64,000 nt of DNA from Bradyrhizobium lablabi (GTDB lineage Bacteria > Pseudomonadota > Alphaproteobacteria > Rhizobiales > Xanthobacteraceae): positions 6,730,501-6,794,500 of the forward strand of contig NZ_LT670844.1 in assembly GCF_900141755.1 (NCBI RefSeq), written 5' to 3'. The notes under the pieces are model-generated. The model was not told the DNA's origin and ran no database searches. It saw only the letters and a list, made by a program, of their open reading frames with translations. Position 1 is the stretch's first letter, and each line of letters opens with the position of its first letter. Positions 42,582 to 51,314 of the stretch are shown in pieces. The translations under genes and the position numbers were made by a program.

Positions 42582-43895
42582 ATGGCTGCGTTCTGGGGAA
42601 AAAAGGCAAGCACGAGACGGCCGGCGGTGTCGGCCGAGTTCGATCATGCGCTGATGCGCGAGGTGATGCAGACCGAACTTATCCGGGTTAAGGCGCTCAT
42701 CATCACCGCTGTTTCTCTCCTCGTCATTCTCTGGACCATCGATCTGATCGACCCAAGGGGGCTCGATCGCATCTGGCGGGGAAGGTTTCAGCCGACCTAT
42801 CTCAATTACATCCTGATCCCGTTTATCCTGTTCGAGCTCTGGGTGCATGGCAATATCCAGAGGCATCTGAAACTCGACCGCGATGTGGCCCTGATCCGGC
42901 GATATCTGGGTGTGCTGATCGAGACCTCGCTGCCGACCGTGGCGCTGGCTGTGCATATCCAGAAGATGGGGCCGGTCGAGGCGCTCGGCTTCGTGATGCC
43001 GTTCGCCTATTTCATCTTCATCATCCTCTCGACGCTGCGGCTCGATTTCTGGCTTTCGACCTTCACCGGTTTCGTGGCGGCAGCGGAGCTGTTTTGTATC
43101 GCGATGTTCTATCACCCGGCAGCGACCACCGACCCTTCGCCCGACGGTTTTTACCACGGCGCGCGCAGCATGATGCTCTTGATTTCAGGGGTTTTGGCGG
43201 GCGCGGTCGGGGTTCAGTTGCGCCGTCAGTTCGCAGCCAGCATCATGGCCGCGACCGCGCGCGACCGTGTCACCAATCTGTTCGGCCAGCACGTTTCGCC
43301 GCAGGTAGCCGAGCGGCTCCTGCTCGAGGGCCCGAGCACCGACAGCGACATTCGCCGGGTCGCCGTGATGTTCGTCGATTTCCGCAGCTTTACCGCAGCG
43401 GCGCGCTCGCGCTCGCCCAAGGACGTCGTCGACCGGCTCGACGGCGCGTTCGCGGTGCTGGTCGAAATCCTCGACCGTCACGGCGGCATCGTCAACAAAT
43501 TCCTGGGCGATGGTTTTCTGGCGCTGTTCGGCGCGCCGTTCGAGGTCGCCGACGCCGCCCATCACGCGGTCGCAGCCGCCCGCGAAATGCTCACCGCGAT
43601 GGAACACATCAACGAGGCCTCGCATTGGCCGCTCCGCATCGGCATCGGCATTCATGTCGGCGAAGTGGTCGCGGGCAATATCGGCTCGCCCCGGCGCAAG
43701 GAATATACCGTGATCGGCGACACCGTGAATTTTGCCTCGAGGCTGGAGGCGCTCAACAAGGAATTCAATTCGCAGCTCTTGATCTCGGCCGCGGTTCGCG
43801 ACGCGCTCGGCGAGGACGGCCGCGACGCAGTCTCGCTCGGCGAAGTCCCGGTCAAGGGCTATGACCAGCCTATGACGGTTTGGCAGTTGGGATAA
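42582..43895 (+). CDS. Membrane-bound class III adenylate/guanylate cyclase
   Basis: This 437-residue protein has six or so membrane helices (about 35-210) followed by a class III cyclase domain (about 255-437). Seen are VMFVDFRSFTAAAR with the first metal Asp, FLGDGFLALFG with the second, RIGIGIHVGEVVAGNIGS, and EYTVIGDTVNFASRLE, whose residues set nucleotide choice and include the transition-state Arg. The pattern suits cAMP production. HVSPQVAERLL before the domain is a common linker. The ATG at 42582 follows directly on a repeat. Many such cyclases occur in rhizobia; the signal is unknown. Confidence 0.92.
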   Translation: MAAFWGKKASTRRPAVSAEFDHALMREVMQTELIRVKALIITAVSLLVILWTIDLIDPRGLDRIWRGRFQPTYLNYILIPFILFELWVHGNIQRHLKLDRDVALIRRYLGVLIETSLPTVALAVHIQKMGPVEALGFVMPFAYFIFIILSTLRLDFWLSTFTGFVAAAELFCIAMFYHPAATTDPSPDGFYHGARSMMLLISGVLAGAVGVQLRRQFAASIMAATARDRVTNLFGQHVSPQVAERLLLEGPSTDSDIRRVAVMFVDFRSFTAAARSRSPKDVVDRLDGAFAVLVEILDRHGGIVNKFLGDGFLALFGAPFEVADAAHHAVAAAREMLTAMEHINEASHWPLRIGIGIHVGEVVAGNIGSPRRKEYTVIGDTVNFASRLEALNKEFNSQLLISAAVRDALGEDGRDAVSLGEVPVKGYDQPMTVWQLG

Positions 43896-43908
43896 AAGGA
43901 GACATCAC

Positions 43909-44823
43909 ATGCAACGGCGTTATATCACCGTGGACGTTTTCACCGACCGCGCCTTTGGCGGCAATCCGCTGGCCGTGGTGCTGGATGCCGGCGGGCTCTC
44001 GACCGCGCAGATGCAGGCGATTGCATCGGAGTTCAATTATTCCGAGACCACCTTCGTGCTGCCGCCGCGCGATAGCGCGCATCACGCGCAGGTTCGGATT
44101 TTTACCGTACGCTCCGAAATCCCGTTCGCGGGCCATCCCAATGTCGGGACGGCTTTTGTGCTGGCGACGCAGATGACAAAACCGCCTGGGCGATTCCTGT
44201 TCGAGGAAGGCGCCGGTCTCGTGCCGGTTGAAATTCTGAAAGAGCAGGGCAAGGCGGTTGGCGCCGAACTCACCGCGCCGCAGCCGCTCAAGAAGCTGAC
44301 GACGTTTAGCGCCGAACAGGCGGCCGCTTGCCTGTCGCTGTCGGCAGCCGATGTGAGAACCGACCGGCATCCGCCGCTGATTGCTTCCGTCGGGCTGCCG
44401 TTCCTGATGGTGGAATTGAACGCGCGCGAGGCGCTGAGACGTGCAAAACCCGACGCTGCCGCGTTTGCCCGCATTTTCCCCTGCGACGGCAGTGACGCGG
44501 TCTATTTCTATACGCGCGACGTGCCGCCGTCCGAACGGCCCTGCGACCTGCAGGCGCGGATGTTTCACCCGGGATCGAGCGGGCTTTCCGAAGATCCCGC
44601 CACCGGCAGCGCCACCGTCGCCGCCGCGGCGCTGCTCGCCGATCTCGCGGGCGAACGCGACGGCGAATTGAAACTGCGCATCGGCCAGGGCGTCGATATG
44701 GGGCGGCCGAGCTTGCTCCTGACGCGGGTGCGGAAGGAAAACGGCGTCGTCGCATCCGCCCATGTCGGCGGGCATTGCGTGCCGATGATGGAAGGAACTT
44801 TTCGATTGGCGGGGGAGGGGTGA
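43909..44823 (+). CDS. PhzF-family isomerase
   Basis: This 304-residue protein has the PhzF/diaminopimelate-epimerase-like double-hotdog fold: VDVFTDRAFGGNPLAVVLDA, the catalytic Glu in FNYSETTFVLPP, EIPFAGHPNVGTA and late SEDPATGSATVAAAALLAD. PhzF itself isomerises trans-2,3-dihydro-3-hydroxyanthranilate in phenazine synthesis, but most family members stand outside such clusters. No phenazine genes are nearby, so a different small-molecule role is likely. Confidence 0.88.
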   Translation: MQRRYITVDVFTDRAFGGNPLAVVLDAGGLSTAQMQAIASEFNYSETTFVLPPRDSAHHAQVRIFTVRSEIPFAGHPNVGTAFVLATQMTKPPGRFLFEEGAGLVPVEILKEQGKAVGAELTAPQPLKKLTTFSAEQAAACLSLSAADVRTDRHPPLIASVGLPFLMVELNAREALRRAKPDAAAFARIFPCDGSDAVYFYTRDVPPSERPCDLQARMFHPGSSGLSEDPATGSATVAAAALLADLAGERDGELKLRIGQGVDMGRPSLLLTRVRKENGVVASAHVGGHCVPMMEGTFRLAGEG

Positions 44824-44845
44824 TGAGCGAACCTGCACCATCCAC

Positions 44846-45004
44846 CGTCATTGCGAGGAGCCAACGGGTCGCGCGAACGCGCGCCCGATGACAGGCTCCG
44901 CGACGAAGCAATCCAGCTTTTCATCCGTAGAACGAAAGCTGGATTGCATCGCGGAGCCTGTCATCGGGCGGCGCCTTGCGCCGACCCGTTGGCTCGCAAT
45001 GACG
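44846..45004. repeat. Family 1 palindromic repeat, long copy
   Basis: A nearly perfect long inverted repeat opens CGTCATTGCGAGGAGCCAACGGGTC and closes with GACCCGTTGGCTCGCAATGACG. The inner arms GAAGCAATCCAGCTTTC / GAAAGCTGGATTGC allow a large hairpin. It lies between the phzF-like and DUF488 genes, which converge. Confidence 0.85.
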
Positions 45005-45005
45005 G

Positions 45006-45467
45006 TTAGACTTGCGGCGCGACCAAATTCTCGATTCTGACCCCGTCACGATCCCCGATGATCTCGGCGATCCATTGCCGGTGGCAATGCAGATGGTCGC
45101 GCTCGTAGCAGAGGATGCACACGGGCCCGGACTTCCTGACCAGCGCCGACAACTCGTCGAGTTCTTCTTTCGCCTGCGGCGTCTTCAGGTGCTTCGCATA
45201 GATCTTGTGCAGCGCGTCGAACTTGCCGCTGCGCGCGGCCTCGCGGCCGTCCTTGGGCGTGCCGAGGCCGCGCAGGTGCAAATAGGAAATACCGCGCTCG
45301 TCGAGCCCCGCGGCAAGCTGGTTTTTTGAAAACCCGGGACGGCGCGAAGACGCGACCGCGCGCACATCGACCAATAGTTTTATGCCGGCCTGCTCGAGTT
45401 CGTCGAGCACGGCCTTGGCGGGCGTCTGTTCATAGCCGATGGTGAAGAGTTTTTTCGCCTTGGCCAT
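45006..45467 (-). CDS. DUF488 family protein
   Basis: This 153-residue protein is of the DUF488 family: LFTIGYEQTPAKAVLDELEQAGIKLLVDVRAVASSRRPGFSKNQL at the start, YLHLRGLGTPKDGR, and the cysteine/histidine segment VCILCYERDHLHCHRQWIAEII. The family may bind nucleic acid or metal but has no proven role. The ATG at 45467 starts the conserved region; longer frames run into DUF72. The gene lies 11 bases after the DUF72 gene, a pairing seen widely. Confidence 0.85.
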   Translation of the reverse strand: MAKAKKLFTIGYEQTPAKAVLDELEQAGIKLLVDVRAVASSRRPGFSKNQLAAGLDERGISYLHLRGLGTPKDGREAARSGKFDALHKIYAKHLKTPQAKEELDELSALVRKSGPVCILCYERDHLHCHRQWIAEIIGDRDGVRIENLVAPQV

Positions 45468-45478
45468 TTGCCGTCCAC

Positions 45479-46405
45479 TTATTTCACCCGTTCGATCAAT
45501 TCCATCGCGCCTGATGGCGCGCGCACCTTGCCCTCGTGGATCACATAGGCGAACACATCGCGCGGGGCTTTTTTGGTGCTTGCCGGAGCAACACGCGGCA
45601 GATCGTCCGGCTCGCCGCCATCGGCCCATAATTGCAGCCGCTTCGCCCAGGCATCGAGCGCCTTTGGCGGATAGCAGGTCGCGATCTCGTCATTGCCCTT
45701 CTGCAGCCGGGCATAAACAAAATCTCCGGCGACATCAGCGATCGCCGGATAGCTGCCATGTTCCGCAAACACGACGGGCGTTTCAAATTTGCGCAACAAC
45801 GCGATGAACTCGGGTACGCAAAAACTGGCGTGGCGGACCTCAACCACATGGCGGAGGTCGCGACCCTCGAGCCTGCGCGGCAGTAATTCCAAAAACTTGC
45901 CGAAGTCGGATTCGTCGAATTTCTTGGTCGGCGCGAATTGCCAGAGCACCGGGCCGAGCCGGTCGCCGAGTTCCAGCACGCCGGTATTGTAAAAATACTT
46001 GATGGAATCGCCGGCCTCCGCCAGCACCCGGCGATTGGTGGCGAAGCGCGGCCCCTTCACCGAAAACACAAACCCGTCCGGCACCTCGCGCGCCCATTTC
46101 CTAAAACTCTCCGGCTTCTGCGAGCCGTAATAGGTGCCGTTGATCTCGATCGAGGTCAGCTTTGACGCCGCGTATTCGAGCTCCTTCGCCTGCGTCAGCT
46201 TTTCCGGATAAAACACCCCGCGCCATGGTGCAAAGGTCCAGCCGCCGACGCCGATATAGATTTTTCCGGAATTTTTTGAGGCGGATTTTGCAGGCGCTTT
46301 GGTTTCATGCGCCTTGGCGACGGGCGTCTTGGTTTCAGCCGGCTTGGTTGCAGCCGTCTTGCTTGCAGGCGTCTTCTTGGCGGGGGCTTTGGGGGTCTTG
46401 CTCAC
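45479..46405 (-). CDS. DUF72 (YecE-like) protein with a Lys/Ala/Thr-rich N-terminal tail
   Basis: This 308-residue protein begins with about 47 disordered residues rich in Lys, Ala, Thr and Pro (blocks such as PAKKTPASKTAATK). A DUF72 TIM-barrel follows: IYIGVGGWTFAPWRGVFYPEKL, SIEINGTYYG, VFSVKGPRFATNRR, LGPVLWQFAPTKKFD and VVEVRHASF. DUF72 has no agreed function. The tail resembles histone H1-like nucleic-acid-binding tails, a composition also seen in the cupin at 57200. It forms a two-gene unit with DUF488. Confidence 0.85.
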   Translation of the reverse strand: MSKTPKAPAKKTPASKTAATKPAETKTPVAKAHETKAPAKSASKNSGKIYIGVGGWTFAPWRGVFYPEKLTQAKELEYAASKLTSIEINGTYYGSQKPESFRKWAREVPDGFVFSVKGPRFATNRRVLAEAGDSIKYFYNTGVLELGDRLGPVLWQFAPTKKFDESDFGKFLELLPRRLEGRDLRHVVEVRHASFCVPEFIALLRKFETPVVFAEHGSYPAIADVAGDFVYARLQKGNDEIATCYPPKALDAWAKRLQLWADGGEPDDLPRVAPASTKKAPRDVFAYVIHEGKVRAPSGAMELIERVK

Positions 46406-46546
46406 CGGCTACTCTCGTCGCGAACGGAACCTGGTCTCCCCGAGCCTAGTCAAATCAATCGTGATTGGCCAGTTCGCTCCGGACAGCGCCTTGGCGTTTA
46501 CGGCAGTCCGGCGTTCACGCTAGGATGATCAAAAAAGGAGAACAAG

Positions 46547-46915
46547 ATGCGGTCGATTATTCTGGCGGTTATCGCGATGTTGCCTTCTGTTGCCATGTCC
46601 AATGTTGGCTTGGCCGGCGAGATCGACGAAGCGCACCGGGACGCGGTTGTGGGGCGGGACTCCTACTGGAATTGCCTCGCGCAGGAGTATAACCGCGACA
46701 GCAACAAGGGCCTGTCGGGCCAGGATTTTACATCTCTGATCGCCAGCGTTTGTCCGTCCGAGCGGCAGAATTTTCGGGTGACGCTGGTGGATTATCTTTC
46801 GATGCAGTTCCCCGACGTCGACGCGGGAGCGCATATGACCACCGCCAACAGCGCCATCGCGGCGGCGCAAAAGGACATCGTGACGGCCTTCATCAAGCAC
46901 AAGGCGCCGAAATAG
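46547..46915 (+). CDS. Hypothetical secreted protein
   Basis: This 122-residue protein has a signal peptide (MRSIILAVIAMLPSVAMSNVGLAG). The mature helical domain contains two cysteines (NCLAQEYNRD and ASVCPSERQN), which could form a disulfide, and the tail TANSAIAAAQKDIVTAFIKHKAPK. AAAAAGGAG lies just before the ATG. I recognise no family. It stands between the divergent DUF72 gene and a tiny membrane-protein gene. Confidence 0.65.
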   Translation: MRSIILAVIAMLPSVAMSNVGLAGEIDEAHRDAVVGRDSYWNCLAQEYNRDSNKGLSGQDFTSLIASVCPSERQNFRVTLVDYLSMQFPDVDAGAHMTTANSAIAAAQKDIVTAFIKHKAPK

Positions 46916-47012
46916 CTTGGCCAAATTGGAAATTGCTTGGCCAGATTGTCAGCGAAGCGTTGTATGTCTATTTCCTCGGGGTGAGTTTTTAAGGGGCGGC
47001 CGGGATATCGAG

Positions 47013-47201
47013 ATGGACTCGGAAAAAGTAGCAGGCATTTTGGGTGCGATCGTCGCGGCAGCCGTGCTGGGGATGGCGTTTTTCTACGTGCCGATCGGAC
47101 AAATCAGCAAGCCCCAAACGCAGATTCAAAAGACTGAACAGCCGACGAAACCGGCCCCGCCGGCGGTCAGGGGGCCGGTGATCAGAGAGGTGCCTCAATA
47201 G
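47013..47201 (+). CDS. Small single-span membrane protein
   Basis: This 62-residue protein has a short acidic-basic start (MDSEKV), one hydrophobic helix (AGILGAIVAAAVLGMAFFYVPI) and a Gln/Lys/Pro-rich periplasmic-type tail (QTQIQKTEQPTKPAPPAVRG). The ATG at 47013 is chosen since the earlier in-frame ATG at 46917 adds unlikely sequence. No family is recognised. After its stop, 47202-47466 (265 bases) holds no feature I can support. Confidence 0.55.
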   Translation: MDSEKVAGILGAIVAAAVLGMAFFYVPIGQISKPQTQIQKTEQPTKPAPPAVRGPVIREVPQ

Positions 47202-47466
47202 GCCGCAGACGCTGGGCCCGAGCAGGAGCCCCTTGCGGACGGCCCGGATCATCCCTATCTGGTTACTAACGGCGACGTCGATGCTTGATAGCTCCGGCGC
47301 TGGGACGACCACTGAATAGATCGGCTGCGCCGGATGTACGCGCGCCCCTGTTCGTGGTCGTTGGCATTTTGGGGCCTGTTTTGGGCCGTTTTTAAGCTCC
47401 TCCGACCCCCGTTTCGGGAACTGCGCCTTGGCTTCCCCTGGCGGCGCGGATATACGCTTGGCCGTC

Positions 47467-48600
47467 ATGAATGAAGCCATCAGACCGGGCCCCGAAAGCC
47501 AGCCGCAGGCAGTCGCCTCGCCCGAGCTTTCGGTCGTCGTCCCCACCTTCAACGAGCGCGACAACGTCTTAACGCTGTTCCGGCGGCTGGAGACCGCGCT
47601 TGCGGGCAAGGCCTTTGAAGTCATCTTCGTCGACGACAATTCCCCCGACGGCACCTGGGACGTCGTGCGCGGGCTGGCGCGGCAGGATTCGCGGGTCCGC
47701 TGCATCCGGCGGATCGGGCGGCGCGGCCTGTCGGGCGCGTGCATCGAGGGCATCCTGGCCTCGAGCGCGGCCTGTGCGGCGGTGATCGATGCCGACCTGC
47801 AGCATGACGAGACGCAGCTTAAAAAGATGCTGGCGCTTTTGCAGGGCAATGAGGCCGATCTCGTGGTCGGCAGCCGCTACATCGAAGGCGGCAGCGCCGA
47901 CAGTTTCAACAAGCAGCGTGCCGGCGCCAGCGCGCTCGCGACCGAAGTCGCGCGGCGCGTGCTGCGGGTCAAGATCGCCGATCCCATGAGCGGCTTCTTC
48001 ATGATCCGCCGCGAGCGGTTCGAGCAATTGGCGCCGCAGCTCTCCACGCAAGGATTCAAGATACTGCTCGATATCATCGCCACCGCGCACGGCGATCTTC
48101 GCGTGAAGGAAATCCCCTACACCTTCGGCTCGCGGCTGCACGGCGAGAGCAAGCTCGATTCGATGGTGGCGCTGGATTTTCTGGGGCTGGTGCTCGCGAA
48201 ACTGACGAATGACGTGGTGTCGTTGCGCTTCCTGTTGTTTGCGATGGTCGGATCGACCGGCCTGTTCGTGCATCTGGCCGCGTTGTTCGTCGCGCTCAAT
48301 ATTCTTGGCTGGCCGTTCCCGCAGGCGCAGGCCTGCGGCGCGGTGGTCGCCATGACCAGCAATTTCATCCTCAACAATTTTCTCACCTATCGCGACCAGC
48401 GCCTGAAGGGTTTTGCCATTTTGCGCGGTCTGTTGCTGTTTTATCTCGTCTGCAGCGTTGGGCTGTTCGCCAATGTCGGCGTCGCATTCTCGGTTTACGA
48501 CAAGCAGCCGATCTGGTGGCTGGCCGGTGCGGCCGGCGCGCTGATGGGCGTGGTGTGGAATTACGCGATGTCCGGGCTGTTTGTCTGGCGCAAGCGATGA
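47467..48600 (+). CDS. Dolichol-phosphate-mannose-synthase-like glycosyltransferase with GtrA domain
   Basis: This 377-residue inner-membrane protein carries a GT2 catalytic domain (about 20-245): LSVVVPTFNERDNV, VIFVDDNSPDGTWDV, AVIDADLQHDE (the DxD-like metal site) and VGSRYIEGGS, then GSRLHGESKLD. The C-terminal 120 residues form four membrane helices of GtrA type (FAMVGSTGLFVHLAALFVALNI, NFILNNFLTYRDQRLKG). Such enzymes load a sugar onto polyprenyl phosphate and present it across the membrane. The next gene is a GT39-like transferase that could use that donor. Confidence 0.9.
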   Translation: MNEAIRPGPESQPQAVASPELSVVVPTFNERDNVLTLFRRLETALAGKAFEVIFVDDNSPDGTWDVVRGLARQDSRVRCIRRIGRRGLSGACIEGILASSAACAAVIDADLQHDETQLKKMLALLQGNEADLVVGSRYIEGGSADSFNKQRAGASALATEVARRVLRVKIADPMSGFFMIRRERFEQLAPQLSTQGFKILLDIIATAHGDLRVKEIPYTFGSRLHGESKLDSMVALDFLGLVLAKLTNDVVSLRFLLFAMVGSTGLFVHLAALFVALNILGWPFPQAQACGAVVAMTSNFILNNFLTYRDQRLKGFAILRGLLLFYLVCSVGLFANVGVAFSVYDKQPIWWLAGAAGALMGVVWNYAMSGLFVWRKR

Positions 48601-48608
48601 ACGTTTAG

Positions 48609-50111
48609 ATGACTCCAAGCGATTTGCGGCTCGTCCGCACCACGGCGATGACGATATCGGCGCTGGTAGCGCTGCGGCTGGCCGCAGCCGCCTGGACCCC
48701 GCTGACGTTCGACGAAGCCTATTACTGGATGTGGTCGAAACATCTCGCCGGCGGCTATTACGATCATCCGCCTGGCGTCGCCGCGGTGATCCGGCTCGGC
48801 ACCATGATCGCCGGCGACACCGAACTCGGCGTGCGGCTGGTGTCGATCTTGCTGGCGCTGCCGATGAGCTGGGCGGTGTTTCGCACCGCCTCGATCCTGT
48901 TCGGCGGCTTCCGGGTGGCTGCGACCGCTGCCATCCTGCTCAATGTCACGCTGATGGCCGCCATCGGCACGCTGATCGTGACCCCGGACGCGCCGCTGTT
49001 GGTGGCCTCGAGCTTTGTGCTGTTTGGTCTGGCAAAAGTGCTGGAGACCGGGCGCGGCGCCTGGTGGCTGGCGGTCGGCGCCGCGGTCGGCGCAGCGCTG
49101 TTGTCAAAGTACACGGCGATGTTTTTCGGCCCGGCGATCCTGATCTGGCTGATCGCCGTCCCAAAATTGCGGCGCTGGCTGCTCTCGCCCTGGCTCTATC
49201 TCGGCGGCCTGGTTTCGCTGGCGTTATTCTCGCCGGTCATTCTGTGGAACGCCGATCACCACTGGGTCTCCTTCATCAAGCAGATCGGGCGGGCAAGAAT
49301 TGAGGATTTCAGGCCCGCCTTCATCGGCGAATTGATCCCGACCCAGATCGCGTTCGCAACACCGCTGGTTTTCATCCTCGGCGTGATGGGACTTTACGCG
49401 CTCGCAAGGCGCAATGCCGGCGCATCCGCCGCGCGCGTGCTGATCAACGCGACCTTCTGGACCATCGTGGCGTATTTCGTCTGGCATTCGCTGCACGCCC
49501 GCGTCGAGGCGAACTGGTTCGCGCCGGTCTATCCGGCCTTCGCGATCGCGGCCGCGGTCGCCGCCAACATCGCGCGATGGGAGAGGCGCCAGCAGCGCAT
49601 CGTCGATTTCTGCGCGCGCTGGGCCCCGCCGGTCGGCATCGTGATGTTCGCGCTTCTGATCGTGCAGGCCGATACCGGCATGCTGTCGGGCTACCGCCGC
49701 GACGCCACCGTGCGCAGTGTCGGCGTCGGCTGGCGCGAACTCGCCTCCGGGATCGAAGCGGTGCGCGCGCGCGTCGGTGCAGCCTGCGTGCTGGCGCCGG
49801 ATTACGGCACCACCGGCTGGCTCGCCTTCTATCTGCCCAAAGGCACCTGCGTGGTGCAGCCGACGCAGCGCATCCGTTGGGTCAACATGCCCGAGCCGGA
49901 CCCGGCGCTGCTGAGGGGCAAGCTACTCTATGTCGACGAGGCGCGGCCCGGCGGGCGGCCGTATCTGAAGGACGCGTTCACGCAGGTTGAGCTGGTCGCG
50001 GAGCTGCCGCGCAAGCGCGGGCCTTTGACGATCGAGACCTACGCGCTGGATCTGTTGGAGGGGCCGAAGGGCGAAGTGCTCGATCCCTCTCCGCCGCCGG
50101 AACTGGAGTGA
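48609..50111 (+). CDS. GT39/ArnT-like membrane glycosyltransferase
   Basis: This 500-residue protein has about ten to twelve membrane helices. The PMT/ArnT pattern is seen in TPLTFDEAYYWMWSKHLAGGYYDHPPGVAAVIRLG, where FDEA..Y.W and YYDHPP are the first periplasmic-loop motifs holding the catalytic Asp. The family moves sugars from polyprenyl-phosphate donors onto lipids or proteins on the periplasmic face. It begins nine bases after the DPM-like gene stop, so the two probably form one operon for modifying lipid A, hopanoid or another envelope molecule. The acceptor is unknown. Confidence 0.88.
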   Translation: MTPSDLRLVRTTAMTISALVALRLAAAAWTPLTFDEAYYWMWSKHLAGGYYDHPPGVAAVIRLGTMIAGDTELGVRLVSILLALPMSWAVFRTASILFGGFRVAATAAILLNVTLMAAIGTLIVTPDAPLLVASSFVLFGLAKVLETGRGAWWLAVGAAVGAALLSKYTAMFFGPAILIWLIAVPKLRRWLLSPWLYLGGLVSLALFSPVILWNADHHWVSFIKQIGRARIEDFRPAFIGELIPTQIAFATPLVFILGVMGLYALARRNAGASAARVLINATFWTIVAYFVWHSLHARVEANWFAPVYPAFAIAAAVAANIARWERRQQRIVDFCARWAPPVGIVMFALLIVQADTGMLSGYRRDATVRSVGVGWRELASGIEAVRARVGAACVLAPDYGTTGWLAFYLPKGTCVVQPTQRIRWVNMPEPDPALLRGKLLYVDEARPGGRPYLKDAFTQVELVAELPRKRGPLTIETYALDLLEGPKGEVLDPSPPPELE

Positions 50112-50133
50112 CGGGGGACACGCAATCTCACCC

Positions 50134-50258
50134 CGTCATTGCGAGCCAACGGGTCGGCGCAAGGCGCCGCCCGATGACAGGCTCCGCGAAGCAATCCAGC
50201 TTTGTTACCCGGAAACAGAAAGCTGGATTGCTTCGTCGCTGCGCTCCTCGCAATGACG
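50134..50258. repeat. Family 1 palindromic repeat
   Basis: It opens with CGTCATTGCGAGCCAACGGGTC and closes with CTCGCAATGACG, with inner arms GAAGCAATCCAGCTTT / AAAGCTGGATTGCTTC. Very similar to the copy at 44846. Confidence 0.85.
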
Positions 50259-50364
50259 TGGCGGGAGAGGCGGAAAAAATATTCCGCCGTCCTGTCGGAT
50301 CGCTCCTCGGCAAAACGTCTTGTAGCCTGGGAACATCCAAAGCCACCAAGCCGGAGGTCATGCC

Positions 50365-51102
50365 ATGAGCAGTTCCACCCAGAAATCCGCCGATATTTCC
50401 GCCTTGAAGCCCGCCGCCGAGCTCGCCCGCTTAAGCGGTTTTCGTTTTCCCAACGAAAGCGCCGAATATCGCCGCGCCCGCGAGGGGTTGCTGGCGGAAG
50501 AGATCGAGCTTCGCCGCCACATCGAACGCGTCGCCGAGCAGCGCCGCGCGCTGCCGCCGGGCGGTGAGGTCAAGAAGAATTACGCGTTCGAGGGCGAAGC
50601 GGGGCCTCTAGGCTTCGCCGAGCTATTCGGCAACAAGGACACGCTCGTGGTCTACAATTACATGTATGGCCCGCAGCGCGAACGGCCGTGCCCGATGTGC
50701 ACGTCATTGCTGAGCGCATGGGACGGCGAGGTGCCGGACATTCTTCAGCGTGTCGGGCTTGCGATCGTGGCGCGCTCGCCGATCGAACGGCTGAAAGCAT
50801 TCAAGCGCGAGCGCGGCTGGCATCATCTGCCGCTATACTCGGACATCTCCGGCGAGTTCAGCCGCGATTATCATGGGTTAACCAAGGACGGCGGCGATGA
50901 CGCCGCGTTCAACGTGTTCACGCGGCGGCCGGAAGGAAACGGGGTCACAATCAGGCATTTTTGGGGCGGCGAGATGAACGGCGCTTCCGCCGATCCCGGA
51001 CAGGATCCGCGCGGCGCGCCGGACCTGATGCCGCTCTGGACGATTTTGGACGTGACGCCGGAGGGCAGGGGAACCGACTGGTATCCGAAGCTCAATTATT
51101 GA
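50365..51102 (+). CDS. DUF899 thioredoxin-like protein
   Basis: This 245-residue protein begins with a helical region (EYRRAREGLLAEEIELRRHIERVAEQRRALPPGG) and then a thioredoxin-like domain: YAFEGEAGPLGFAELFGNKDTLVVYNYMYGP, with the CPMC motif at the redox position (ERPCPMCTSLLSAWDG), and later HFWGGEMN. DUF899 proteins resemble AhpC/thioredoxin-fold enzymes but lack a proven reaction. The ATG at 50365 follows GGAGGT. It stands alone. Confidence 0.88.
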   Translation: MSSSTQKSADISALKPAAELARLSGFRFPNESAEYRRAREGLLAEEIELRRHIERVAEQRRALPPGGEVKKNYAFEGEAGPLGFAELFGNKDTLVVYNYMYGPQRERPCPMCTSLLSAWDGEVPDILQRVGLAIVARSPIERLKAFKRERGWHHLPLYSDISGEFSRDYHGLTKDGGDDAAFNVFTRRPEGNGVTIRHFWGGEMNGASADPGQDPRGAPDLMPLWTILDVTPEGRGTDWYPKLNY

Positions 51103-51109
51103 GAGCGCG

Positions 51110-51148
51110 AGCCCCGCGCGCCCCGTAATTTTGCGGGCGCGCGGGGCT
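51110..51148. other. Perfect 14-base inverted repeat after the DUF899 gene
   Basis: AGCCCCGCGCGCCC (51110-51123) and GGGCGCGCGGGGCT (51135-51148) flank an 11-base loop. The position eight bases past the stop suits a terminator, but only TT follows, so it could act through RNA structure or Rho. Confidence 0.5.
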
Positions 51149-51314
51149 TGCGTTAACGCTATTTCCCACCGCCCAACATCTGCCCGCACTTAATCTGCAT
51201 TTAACTAAAAGTCGCCTTAATGACGCTCCGCGCCTCTGCGAGATGCTCTGCCGGGACTTCCCCGTGCGGCGGCATCGAGAGGAACAAAGTGGACATTGTG
51301 TGGGCGCAAGGTGA

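Noticed and set aside
51110..51148. Standard Rho-independent terminator
   Set aside because: The stem is perfect but only TT follows on the plus strand and there is no T-tract on the other, so it is listed only as an inverted repeat.
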